A DNA stretch of 18,323 nucleotides from positions 1-18,323 of the forward strand of contig DATCPJ010000109.1 of NCBI GenBank assembly GCA_036570145.1, in the 5' to 3' direction. Below are positions 1 to 6,432 of this stretch, one piece after another; the stretch's first letter is position 1; the number at the start of each line of letters is the position of its first letter. The stretch comes from UBA6019 sp036570145. Its GTDB lineage: Bacteria; Chloroflexota; Dormibacteria; Dormibacterales; Dormibacteraceae. Both the position numbers and the translations under genes were made by a program. Under the pieces are notes generated by a model. It did not search any database and was not told the DNA's origin. It was given only the letters and a program-made list of their open reading frames with translations.

Positions 1-807
1 CTCGTCTACGGCAGCGTCAGGGTGGTCGGCTCGGCCACCGCGGGAACCGGCCGGCTCAGCCTGGCGGCCCACCTGGCCTCGGTCAACGGTCGGATCACCG
101 GCAGCATCGTGAACACCGGGAAGGTGGCTGTCAGCGGTCTCCTCGTTTACACCTACTACGAGGGCGGCTACCGGGCCGCGTTCGTGTCGCAGGGCCTGGC
201 GCCCGGGGAAGCGGCCCAGGTCGACAACACGCCGGCACCGATCGGCGATGCCGCGCCCAACCTCCCGGCGGGGATCCGCCTCAGCGCCGGCCAGGCGATC
301 TCGCTGGTCGCCGATGAGGCCGGCCGGCGCAACCTGAGCCACCCCGGGCAGCTTGCGATCGTCGGCTTCGTCAAGCCGGCCGATACCAACCTGCGGGTGG
401 ACGGCTCGTCGCCGGGCGGGCAGGTCATCGCAGCCTTCGGGATGCCCGTCGAGGTGGAGTCGGCGGTCGGTCGCCTCGGAACCGTCGCGCTGCCCCGCCT
501 GGCGGGGTTCTACCCGGAGGGCGGGACAAGCTTCGTCGACACCTACGACATCGCCCTGCCCGGGGCCACCGGGCCCCTCGTTCTCCGCTACGACAAGCGC
601 CTCTACACCGGCGTGGCGGTCTATGACTGGACAGCCGGGACCTGGCGGCAGAGCGATTTCAGCGACGATCCGGCGACACCCCTCGTGCTGCTCACGCAGC
701 TCAAACCGAGCGAGGTCCGCGACGGCCTGGTCCGCGTCCGCGTCCACGAGGCCACCCTCACCTGGGGCTCTGAGATCGTCGTCCGCTTCGCGGGCGAAGC
801 GCCCTGA
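1..807 (+). CDS. C-terminal part of an unrecognised, probably exported protein (5' end outside window)
   Basis: The reading frame is open from the first base of the window and ends at a double stop (TGA 805-807, then TAG 808-810). The first ATG would be at 22, but the frame continues upstream, so the true start is probably outside. About 268 residues are visible. The composition is rich in Gly, Val, Thr and Ala with short alternating hydrophobic stretches, which suggests beta-sandwich folds. An early segment (about residues 30-75) resembles extracellular domains that carry an NTG turn followed by a tyrosine-rich strand, then a Leu-Ala-Pro-Gly-Glu turn. A later part contains a YDWTAGTW motif. 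There are no membrane segments, cysteines or catalytic motifs in the visible part. I do not recognise a family. A cell-surface or secreted role is inference from composition only. Confidence 0.75.
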   Translation, partial: LVYGSVRVVGSATAGTGRLSLAAHLASVNGRITGSIVNTGKVAVSGLLVYTYYEGGYRAAFVSQGLAPGEAAQVDNTPAPIGDAAPNLPAGIRLSAGQAISLVADEAGRRNLSHPGQLAIVGFVKPADTNLRVDGSSPGGQVIAAFGMPVEVESAVGRLGTVALPRLAGFYPEGGTSFVDTYDIALPGATGPLVLRYDKRLYTGVAVYDWTAGTWRQSDFSDDPATPLVLLTQLKPSEVRDGLVRVRVHEATLTWGSEIVVRFAGEAP

Positions 808-845
808 TAGGAAGGGGACCGCCTCGGCTGAGCCTGCGTACGGCC

Positions 846-876
846 TTGTCCTTGTGACAGAGGCTCGGCATACACT
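846..876 (+). promoter_or_regulatory. Putative promoter of the thiolase gene (TACACT -10, near-leaderless)
   Basis: TACACT at 871-876 fits the TANNNT -10 form and ends 9 nt before the thiolase ATG, so transcription would begin only a few bases before the start codon. A weak -35 candidate, TTGTCC, lies at 846-851 with a long 19-nt spacer. No Shine-Dalgarno is visible before the ATG. Confidence 0.5.
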
Positions 877-885
877 GGAATCGAA

Positions 886-2049
886 ATGACTGAAGCAGTG
901 ATCGTCGCTTATGGCCGGTCTCCCATCGGCCGGGCCCGGAAGGGATCCCTCGTCGACGTCCGGCCCGATGACCTGGCCGCCTACGTGCTCGGCAAGGTCG
1001 TCGACAAGGTGCCCCAGCTCGACCACTCCCAGATCGAGGACGTCATCTGCGGCTGCGGGCTGCCGGGCGGGGAGCAGGGCCACAACATCGGCCGCGTCAT
1101 CAGCATCCTGGCCCGGCTCGACGTTCCCGGCGTCACCGTCAACCGCTACTGCTCCTCCTCCTTGATGACGACGCGGATGGCCGCCCACGCGATCCGCGCC
1201 GGCGAAGGCGACGTCTTCGTCAGCGCAGGTGTCGAGTGCGTGTCCCGCTATGGCAGCGGTTACCCCGACCCGCCCGACAGCTTCAACTCGAGGCTTGTGC
1301 CCGGCAACAGCGAGGAGTTCCCCGACATCTACATCTCGATGGGGAAGACCGCCGAGAACGTCGCCGAGCGCGAGAAGATCAGCCGCGAGGAGATGGACCG
1401 GTACGCCGTCAAGAGCCAGGACGCCGCCGTCAAGGCGCGCGACGACGGCTTCTTCGACCGCGAGATCATCCCGGTGCCGCTTCCCAACGGAGAGACTTTC
1501 AGCAAGGACGACAGCCCTCGGCCGGGGACCAACCTGGAGGCCCTGGCTCAGCTCCAGCCCGCCTTCAAGGAGGGCGGCAGGGTCACCGCCGGCAACAGTT
1601 GCCCGCTCAACGACGGCGCGGCCGCCGTCGTCGTGATGTCGGACACCAAGGCCAAGGAGCTGGGGATCAAGCCGATCGCCCGGATCGTGTCCACCGGCGT
1701 CTCCGCCCTGGAACCGGAGTTTATGGGCCTCGGCCCGATCGAAGCCTCGCGAGCCGCGCTCAAGCGCGCCGGGATGACCATCGACGACGTCGACATCCTG
1801 GAGATCAACGAGGCTTTCGCGGCCCAGGTGATCCCCTCCGCACGCGCCCTCGGCGTCGACCCCTTCAGCGACAAGCTGAACCCCCACGGTGGGGCGATCG
1901 CACTCGGCCACCCGTTCGGCATGACCGGCGCACGGATCCTCTGCACGATCCTGAACGGCCTCGAAGCCCGCAACGGGACGATCGGCCTGGAGACGATGTG
2001 CGTCGGCGGCGGCCAGGGCATGGCCATGATCTTCGAAAGGCTCAACTGA
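886..2049 (+). CDS. Thiolase family protein (acetyl-CoA C-acyltransferase)
   Basis: This 387-residue protein has the length of a biosynthetic or degradative thiolase. It catalyses reversible Claisen condensation or thiolytic cleavage of 3-oxoacyl-CoA in the cytoplasm. The nucleophilic cysteine is Cys89 in the NRYCSSSL motif. The NEAF motif follows at 308-311, the active-site histidine is His342 in GGAIALGHPFGMTGAR, and the second catalytic cysteine is Cys372 in MCVGGGQG. All thiolase catalytic elements are therefore intact. The ATG at 886 has no Shine-Dalgarno, but a TACACT hexamer lies 9 nt upstream. The chain-length preference (acetoacetyl-CoA versus longer 3-oxoacyl-CoA) cannot be read from the sequence. 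The gene stands alone, and no 3-hydroxyacyl-CoA dehydrogenase or enoyl-CoA hydratase follows. The dehydrogenase at 5292 could supply a ketoacyl-CoA, but this is speculation. Confidence 0.94.
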   Translation: MTEAVIVAYGRSPIGRARKGSLVDVRPDDLAAYVLGKVVDKVPQLDHSQIEDVICGCGLPGGEQGHNIGRVISILARLDVPGVTVNRYCSSSLMTTRMAAHAIRAGEGDVFVSAGVECVSRYGSGYPDPPDSFNSRLVPGNSEEFPDIYISMGKTAENVAEREKISREEMDRYAVKSQDAAVKARDDGFFDREIIPVPLPNGETFSKDDSPRPGTNLEALAQLQPAFKEGGRVTAGNSCPLNDGAAAVVVMSDTKAKELGIKPIARIVSTGVSALEPEFMGLGPIEASRAALKRAGMTIDDVDILEINEAFAAQVIPSARALGVDPFSDKLNPHGGAIALGHPFGMTGARILCTILNGLEARNGTIGLETMCVGGGQGMAMIFERLN

Positions 2050-2085
2050 GTGTCCCGCCCCCGAAGTTCGCCGCAAATGGCTAGA

Positions 2086-2101
2086 CCGTCGCGAGCGACG
2101 G
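2086..2101. repeat. Palindromic hairpin after the thiolase gene
   Basis: CCGTCGC (2086-2092) and GCGACGG (2095-2101) are perfect inverted copies separated by GA. The hairpin lies 37 nt after the thiolase stop. It could contribute to transcript 3'-end formation, but no U-tract follows, so a classical intrinsic terminator is not supported. Confidence 0.45.
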
Positions 2102-2170
2102 CCGGCCGACCCTTCGGGCTCATCCGCCAGGGACGCCGATCTCCGCGTCAGCTTCTCCGCTACTCGCTTC

Positions 2171-2186
2171 CGGGCCTTGAGGCCCG
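2171..2186. repeat. Palindromic hairpin just upstream of the S9 peptidase start
   Basis: CGGGCCT (2171-2177) and AGGCCCG (2180-2186) are perfect inverted copies with a TG centre. The only purine-rich, GAGG-like ribosome-site candidate before the peptidase gene (2179-2182) lies inside this hairpin, so folding could hide it. The hairpin ends 9 nt before the TTG at 2196. Confidence 0.45.
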
Positions 2187-2195
2187 CGCGCTCCG

Positions 2196-4181
2196 TTGCT
2201 CGTGCGCTTCCTTGATCTCGACGCCCCTGGCGGCGATTTTGCACCGAACCTCGAGGGCGGGACACTCCTGACTGTCGCGCCGTACGGCTCGTGGAAGTCG
2301 CCGATCACGGCGGACCTGATCGTGCAGGGCACGGTCGGGCTGTCGGGCGTCTTCCTCGACGGCGAGGATCTCTACTGGTCCGAGCTGCGACCTTCCGAGG
2401 GCGGTCGAATGGTTGTCGTCCGGCGTTCCGCCGACGGCAGGATCACCGACGTCACGCCGCCCGGGTTCAACGTGCGCACCCGCGTCCACGAGTACGGTGG
2501 CGGGGCGTTCGTCGCCGACCGTGGAACGGTCTGGTTCAGCAACTTCGCGGATCAGCGCCTCCACCGGCAGGATCGGGGCGCCGATCCCCATCCGATCACC
2601 GAGGCGGTCGATCGCCGCTATGCCGATGCGATCGTCGACCGCCGCCGTGACCTCCTCTTCGCGGTGCGCGAGGACCATACCGACACCTCCCGGGAAGCGG
2701 TCAACACGATCGTCTCGCTCGGCCTCGACGGTGAGCGGGAGGCCGTGGTCGTGGAGGGCAACGACTTCTATTCCGACCCCCGCCTGTCGCCCGACGGCAC
2801 CCAGCTCTGCTGGCTCGCCTGGAATCATCCCCACCTGCCCTGGGACGGCACCGAGCTCTGGGTTGGCACGGTCGCCGAAGACGGGTCCGTCGGCAGCTCG
2901 CGGATCGTCGCCGGAGGAGGCGAGGTTTCGATCTTCCAGCCGGCCTGGTCGCCGGAGGGGGCTCTCCACTACATCTCCGACGAGAGCGGCTTCTGGAACC
3001 TCTACCGGTTGGAGGATGCCGGCCCCCGCAACCTGGCGCCGCTGAGCGCAGAGTTCGGTGTGCCCCAATGGGTTTTCCGGCAGACCACCTATGCCTTCGC
3101 CGGCGACGGCCGGATCGCCTGTTCCTGGATCGACCTCGGGATCGGTGGCTTCGGGGTCCTCGAGCACGGCCGGGTGAAGAGCATCGAGAATGGCTTCTCG
3201 AGCTTCGCTTACGTCGTGGCCGGCGGCCGCGACGCCTACTTCGTCGGCGGTTCGGCGACATCGTCGCCGGCCGTCGTCCGGCAGCCGCTGGACGGCGACG
3301 CGCCGGAAGTGCTCCGGACGTCGGTCGAGGTCCCGGTCGACCCGGCCTGGTTCTCGGCGCCGGAGACGATCGAGTTCCCCACCGAGGGAGGGTTGACCGC
3401 GTTCGCGTTCTACTACCCGCCGCTGAACCCGGACTTCGAGGGCCCCGGCGGTGAGCGCCCGCCCCTCCTCGTGCACAGCCACGGTGGGCCCACCGGTATG
3501 GCCTCGCCGACCCTCAGCCTGCAGACCCAGTACTGGACCAGCCGGGGTTGGGGCATCCTCGACGTCAACTACGGCGGCTCCACGGGCTACGGCACCGACT
3601 ACCGGCGCCGCCTGAACGGGAACTGGGGCGTCGTCGACGTGGACGACTGCGTCAACGCGGCCCGCCACCTGGTCGACGCAGGCTCCGCCGACCACGCCCG
3701 GGTCGCCATCGCCGGCGGCAGCGCGGGCGGCTACACGACGCTCTGCGCGCTGACGATGCGGGACTACTTCCGGGCGGGCGCCAACCACTTCGGCATCAGC
3801 GACCTGGTGCCCTTCGCCCAGGACACCCACAAGTTCGAGTCACGCTACCTCGACACCCTTGTCGGGCCCTGGCCCGAGGCGGCCGACCTGTATCGGGAGC
3901 GCTCCCCGCTCACCCATGTCGACAACCTCAACTGCCCCCTGATCGTCTTCCAGGGCCTGGAGGACAAGATCGTGCCGCCCAACCAGTCGGAGCTGATCGT
4001 GGAGGCGGTTCGGAAGAAGGGCCTGCCGGTCGCCTACCTTGCCTTCGAAGGCGAGCAGCACGGCTTTCGGCAAGCCACGAACATCAAGCGTTCATTGGAG
4101 GGCGAGAGCTACTTCTACTCCCAGGTCTTCGACTTCGCCCTGGCGGACGAGGTCGAGCCGGTTCCGATCGAGAACTTCTGA
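2196..4181 (+). CDS. S9 family serine peptidase (prolyl oligopeptidase-like, beta-propeller plus alpha/beta hydrolase)
   Basis: The 661-residue product has the two-part build of family S9 enzymes (acylaminoacyl-peptidase/dipeptidyl-peptidase group). An N-terminal beta-propeller of WD40/PD40-like repeats (about residues 25-390, with repeated 'LSPDG', 'AWSPEG' and 'DESGFWNLY' type strands) precedes a catalytic hydrolase domain. Numbered from TTG 2196, the triad is Ser509 in GGSAGGY, Asp590 in LEDKIVPP and His622 in EGEQHGF. The oxyanion region HSHGGPTG is also present. No signal peptide is seen, so it probably acts in the cytoplasm on short peptides or acylated peptides. The start is uncertain: the frame opens after a TGA at 2178-2180, the only candidates are TTG 2196 and GTG 2202, and neither has a clear Shine-Dalgarno or promoter. 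The family-like sequence (APYGSWKSPITADLI) starts near 2274. Confidence 0.92.
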   Translation: MLVRFLDLDAPGGDFAPNLEGGTLLTVAPYGSWKSPITADLIVQGTVGLSGVFLDGEDLYWSELRPSEGGRMVVVRRSADGRITDVTPPGFNVRTRVHEYGGGAFVADRGTVWFSNFADQRLHRQDRGADPHPITEAVDRRYADAIVDRRRDLLFAVREDHTDTSREAVNTIVSLGLDGEREAVVVEGNDFYSDPRLSPDGTQLCWLAWNHPHLPWDGTELWVGTVAEDGSVGSSRIVAGGGEVSIFQPAWSPEGALHYISDESGFWNLYRLEDAGPRNLAPLSAEFGVPQWVFRQTTYAFAGDGRIACSWIDLGIGGFGVLEHGRVKSIENGFSSFAYVVAGGRDAYFVGGSATSSPAVVRQPLDGDAPEVLRTSVEVPVDPAWFSAPETIEFPTEGGLTAFAFYYPPLNPDFEGPGGERPPLLVHSHGGPTGMASPTLSLQTQYWTSRGWGILDVNYGGSTGYGTDYRRRLNGNWGVVDVDDCVNAARHLVDAGSADHARVAIAGGSAGGYTTLCALTMRDYFRAGANHFGISDLVPFAQDTHKFESRYLDTLVGPWPEAADLYRERSPLTHVDNLNCPLIVFQGLEDKIVPPNQSELIVEAVRKKGLPVAYLAFEGEQHGFRQATNIKRSLEGESYFYSQVFDFALADEVEPVPIENF

Positions 4182-4203
4182 AACGCAAGAATCATCCACT
4201 TGA

Positions 4204-4209
4204 TAGTCT
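4204..4209 (+). promoter_or_regulatory. Putative -10 element (TAGTCT) of the yihY-type gene
   Basis: TAGTCT fits TANNNT and ends 10 nt before the ATG at 4220, which would give a leader of about four bases. A second AT-rich hexamer, TATAAG (4213-4218), lies so close to the ATG that it would start transcription inside the gene. It would then favour the in-frame ATG at 4238. No -35 consensus or Shine-Dalgarno is visible. Confidence 0.42.
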
Positions 4210-4219
4210 GCCTATAAGA

Positions 4220-5257
4220 ATGAATATCAAGCGACTGATGGCTTCGCCGCCTGGGCGCCTCTGGGCGAAGATGAACCAGGACAACGCCTTCAACTGGGCC
4301 GTGATCCTCGCCTGGAACTTCCTCCAATCGCTCTTCCCGATCGTGCTCGTGGTGGCGGCGGTGCTCGGCCTCGCCCTCGGGTTCGTCGGCGTCGGCTCCG
4401 GCCAGATCTACCACACGGTCGCCTCGATGATCCCTGACCCCAAGGCCCAGAAGGACACCTTCACCGCGCTCAACAGCTTCCATCAGAAGAGCGGGCTGTT
4501 CTTCATCATCGGCTTCGTCGGCCTGGTCTGGAGCGGCACCAGCCTCTTCCGTGCGATGGAGCAGGCCTTCGCGGTGATCTATCACACCCGCCAGCGGCCG
4601 ATGCTGAAAGGCATCCTGATGAGCGTCGGGATGGTCGTCCTGCTGACGGTCTTCGGCGGCCTGATGCTGGTCACAACGACGCTCTTGGGCCTCCTGAACC
4701 AGCTGCCCTACCTGCCCTTGCTCCTCGCCAACGGGGTCGTCGATTTCGTGCTCCAGATCGTGATCGGCGGCCTTTCCGGCTTCGTCCTCTACCTGGCGAT
4801 GTACTACGTCGTCCCCAACCGGAGAATGGACTGGGGTTCGGTCTGGATCGGGGCGGCACTTGCCGGCGCGCTCTTCGAGGGCCTCTCGCTGATCTTCCCG
4901 CTCTACCTCCGGCTGACCGGTGCGGGCTCGGGCTACGGCAAGACCTTCGGGCTGCTCTTCCTGCTGATGCTCTACTTCTATTACATCGGCATCGTGACGA
5001 TGCTGGGGGTGGAGGTGAATTCCCTCCTCTACGCGATCCCGGTCGACCAGCCCGATGGCAAGGAGAGCCTGGTGACCCCGGTCCAGGCGGGAAGCGAGAC
5101 ACCTGAGCCGGCTCCCCTCGAGGCTCCCGCCGACGCGCCGGCGACCGCCGCGGCCGGGGCGCCCGACCAGGCCGGCCGCTCGAGGATCAAGGGCGTCGTC
5201 GCTTTCGCGGTGCTCTGGCTGACCGGCATCCTCCGGCGCAGGCCCCGGATCGCATAG
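4220..5257 (+). CDS. YihY/virulence factor BrkB family integral membrane protein
   Basis: The 345-residue protein has six hydrophobic segments at about residues 27-56, 92-110, 133-157, 168-198, 206-229 and 243-272, the usual plan of the YihY/BrkB (formerly ribonuclease BN) family. Family-like features are the WNFLQSLFPIVLVV segment of the first helix, VWSGTSLFRAMEQAFAVIY after the second, YYVVPNRRMDW before the fifth and YGKTFGLLFLLMLYFYYIG in the sixth. The molecular function of this family is not settled. The C-terminus (about 277-320) is an Ala/Pro/Glu-rich tail, followed by a short hydrophobic stretch (GVVAFAVLWLTGIL) and Arg residues. That end may be a membrane-surface helix. The gene starts 38 nt after the peptidase stop. 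ATG 4220 is used here, and ATG 4238 (Met7) is an alternative. Confidence 0.9.
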   Translation: MNIKRLMASPPGRLWAKMNQDNAFNWAVILAWNFLQSLFPIVLVVAAVLGLALGFVGVGSGQIYHTVASMIPDPKAQKDTFTALNSFHQKSGLFFIIGFVGLVWSGTSLFRAMEQAFAVIYHTRQRPMLKGILMSVGMVVLLTVFGGLMLVTTTLLGLLNQLPYLPLLLANGVVDFVLQIVIGGLSGFVLYLAMYYVVPNRRMDWGSVWIGAALAGALFEGLSLIFPLYLRLTGAGSGYGKTFGLLFLLMLYFYYIGIVTMLGVEVNSLLYAIPVDQPDGKESLVTPVQAGSETPEPAPLEAPADAPATAAAGAPDQAGRSRIKGVVAFAVLWLTGILRRRPRIA

Positions 5258-5270
5258 CAGGCGCCAGCCC

Positions 5271-5282
5271 AGGAGGTAATCT
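5271..5282 (+). promoter_or_regulatory. Strong Shine-Dalgarno-like AGGAGG fused to a TAATCT -10 element before the SDR gene
   Basis: AGGAGG (5271-5276) is immediately followed by TAATCT (5277-5282, TANNNT form). The hexamer ends 9 nt before the ATG, the spacing seen for other genes here. The AGGAGG is 15 nt from the ATG, too far for normal use. A transcript starting about 7 nt after the hexamer would lack it. Confidence 0.45.
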
Positions 5283-5291
5283 GCCGGGGGA

Positions 5292-6080
5292 ATGGACCTC
5301 GGCCTGGCGGGCAAGGCGGTGATTGTGACCGGTGGCGCCAACAACATCGGGCGCGGCATCGCCCTCGGCTTTGCGGCCGAGAGCGCCCGGGTCCTGATCG
5401 CGGACATCGACGAGGAGCGGGCCCGGCAGGTGGCGGCCGAGGCGGGCGGGGAGACCGCGGCGCAGCGCACCGACGTATCCAGCTGGGAGTCGACCCAGGC
5501 GATGGCGGCGCGAGCGGTCGAGCTCTTCGGCCGGATCGACGTCCTCGTCAACTGTGCCGGCGGCACCATCGACAGGCTCTTCCTGGAGAAGCCTCGCGAG
5601 GAATGGGAGCGGGAGGTCGCGATCAACTTCTGGGGCTTCATCAACTGCAGCCGCGCCGTCCTCGACCAGATGGTCGAGCAGGGCTCGGGGGCGGTCGTCT
5701 CGATCAGCTCCGACGCCGGCCGGATGGGAGAGTGGCGGGAGGCGGTCTACTCCGGCACGAAGGCGGGGATCATCGCGATGTCCAAGTCGCTGGCGCGCGA
5801 GGTGGGCTCGAAGGGCATCCGCTTCAACGTTGTCTGTCCCGGCTTCATCCCCGGCCGGAAGGACGCCGGCGGCGACTTCGGCGAGGGTTCGATGTGGTCC
5901 GGAAAACAGGGCGAGCAATTTCCCGACGACCTGCTCGAGAAGATCGCCAAGTCCTATCCGCTGCGCCGCCTCGGCCGCCCCGAGGATGTCGCCCCGGCGG
6001 TCATGTTCCTCGCCTCCGACGCCGCCTCCTACATCACCGGCCAGACGCTGTCGGTGTCCGGCGGCTACACCATGATCTAG
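5292..6080 (+). CDS. SDR family NAD(P)-dependent oxidoreductase (FabG/BadH-like)
   Basis: This 262-residue protein is a classical short-chain dehydrogenase, a soluble enzyme that interconverts a hydroxyl and a keto group. The Rossmann motif is T13-G-G-A-N-N-I-G20, with Asn18 at the usual second glycine. Asp38 closes beta-strand 2, which favours NAD(H). Asp61, the N87-C-A-G motif, Asn112, Ser139/Ser140, Tyr153 and Lys157 (YSGTK) complete the catalytic set. The C-terminus has the usual SDAASYITGQTLSVSGGYTM end. A long insertion (about residues 180-210) after the PGF motif forms the substrate lid. The sequence resembles 3-oxoacyl-ACP/CoA reductases and 2-hydroxycyclohexanecarboxyl-CoA dehydrogenases. 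The substrate cannot be assigned. It lies 34 nt after the yihY-type gene with its own putative -10 element. Confidence 0.92.
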   Translation: MDLGLAGKAVIVTGGANNIGRGIALGFAAESARVLIADIDEERARQVAAEAGGETAAQRTDVSSWESTQAMAARAVELFGRIDVLVNCAGGTIDRLFLEKPREEWEREVAINFWGFINCSRAVLDQMVEQGSGAVVSISSDAGRMGEWREAVYSGTKAGIIAMSKSLAREVGSKGIRFNVVCPGFIPGRKDAGGDFGEGSMWSGKQGEQFPDDLLEKIAKSYPLRRLGRPEDVAPAVMFLASDAASYITGQTLSVSGGYTMI

Positions 6081-6154
6081 CCCGAACCTTCCACTCCCGG
6101 CGAGAAAAAAGTGCGGTGGCTGATGCGTTGCTGGTACCCGCCTGGCCCCAAGAT

Positions 6155-6185
6155 GACGGCGCAACGACCCCAACCCGTCGCCGTC
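6155..6185. repeat. Inverted repeat in the gap between the SDR and pilin genes
   Basis: GACGGCG (6155-6161) and CGCCGTC (6179-6185) are perfect inverted copies with a 17-nt loop. They lie in the 142-nt gap (6081-6222) that precedes the pilin start. The gap also holds an A6 run near 6104 and TTGACG at 6193-6198, which resembles a -35 element but has no convincing -10 at the right distance. No other gene is visible there. Confidence 0.3.
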
Positions 6186-6222
6186 GCGTTGATTGACGCA
6201 CAGGGAATTCATTCGAAGACAC

Positions 6223-6417
6223 ATGCCTCATCCATTCAGTCTTTTCGCAACCGGGACGGACCGGCCGGCTTCCCAGCGCGGGCAAAGCATGGTCGAGTAC
6301 GCGCTGATCCTCGTCCTCATCGCCGTGGTGGTCATCATCGTTCTGATCACCCAGGGCCAGACGATGATCCAGATGTACTCGAATATCGCCTGCGGGATGA
6401 AGATCGGCTGCTCGTAG
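6223..6417 (+). CDS. Flp family type IVb pilin
   Basis: The 64-residue product has the hallmark of Flp/TadE-type pilins: a short leader ending in Gly20, the prepilin peptidase site, then Q-S-M-V-E25-Y26 with Glu at +5 and Tyr at +6. A hydrophobic helix follows (about 27-44). Leader removal would give a 44-residue mature pilin, within the range for Flp. The C-terminus carries Cys57 and Cys63 six residues apart, which could form a disulphide loop. ATG 6223 is chosen because it gives a normal leader. An in-frame TTG at 6193 would add ten residues. A weak GAAG lies four bases before the ATG. No tad/cpa assembly or prepilin-peptidase gene is in the window, so the assembly machinery must be elsewhere. 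It converges on the acyl-CoA synthetase gene with 15 nt between the ends. Confidence 0.88.
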   Translation: MPHPFSLFATGTDRPASQRGQSMVEYALILVLIAVVVIIVLITQGQTMIQMYSNIACGMKIGCS

Positions 6418-6432
6418 CGCCGGTCGGTAGTT

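Noticed and set aside
2050..2195. Possible tRNA or small RNA gene in the gap before the S9 peptidase
   Set aside because: Two palindromes are present, but no T-loop motif, cloverleaf or terminator. No RNA family could be supported.
2160..3830. A 556-codon minus-strand frame opposite the S9 peptidase gene
   Set aside because: The plus-strand frame holds an intact catalytic triad and propeller. The antisense product has no recognisable motif.
4115..5644. A 509-codon minus-strand frame opposite the yihY and SDR genes
   Set aside because: It runs across two well-supported plus-strand genes and their gap, and the product is low complexity.
6193..6198. TTGACG as a -35 element for the pilin gene
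   Set aside because: There is no TANNNT or TATAAT-like hexamer 16-18 nt downstream, so a promoter could not be supported.
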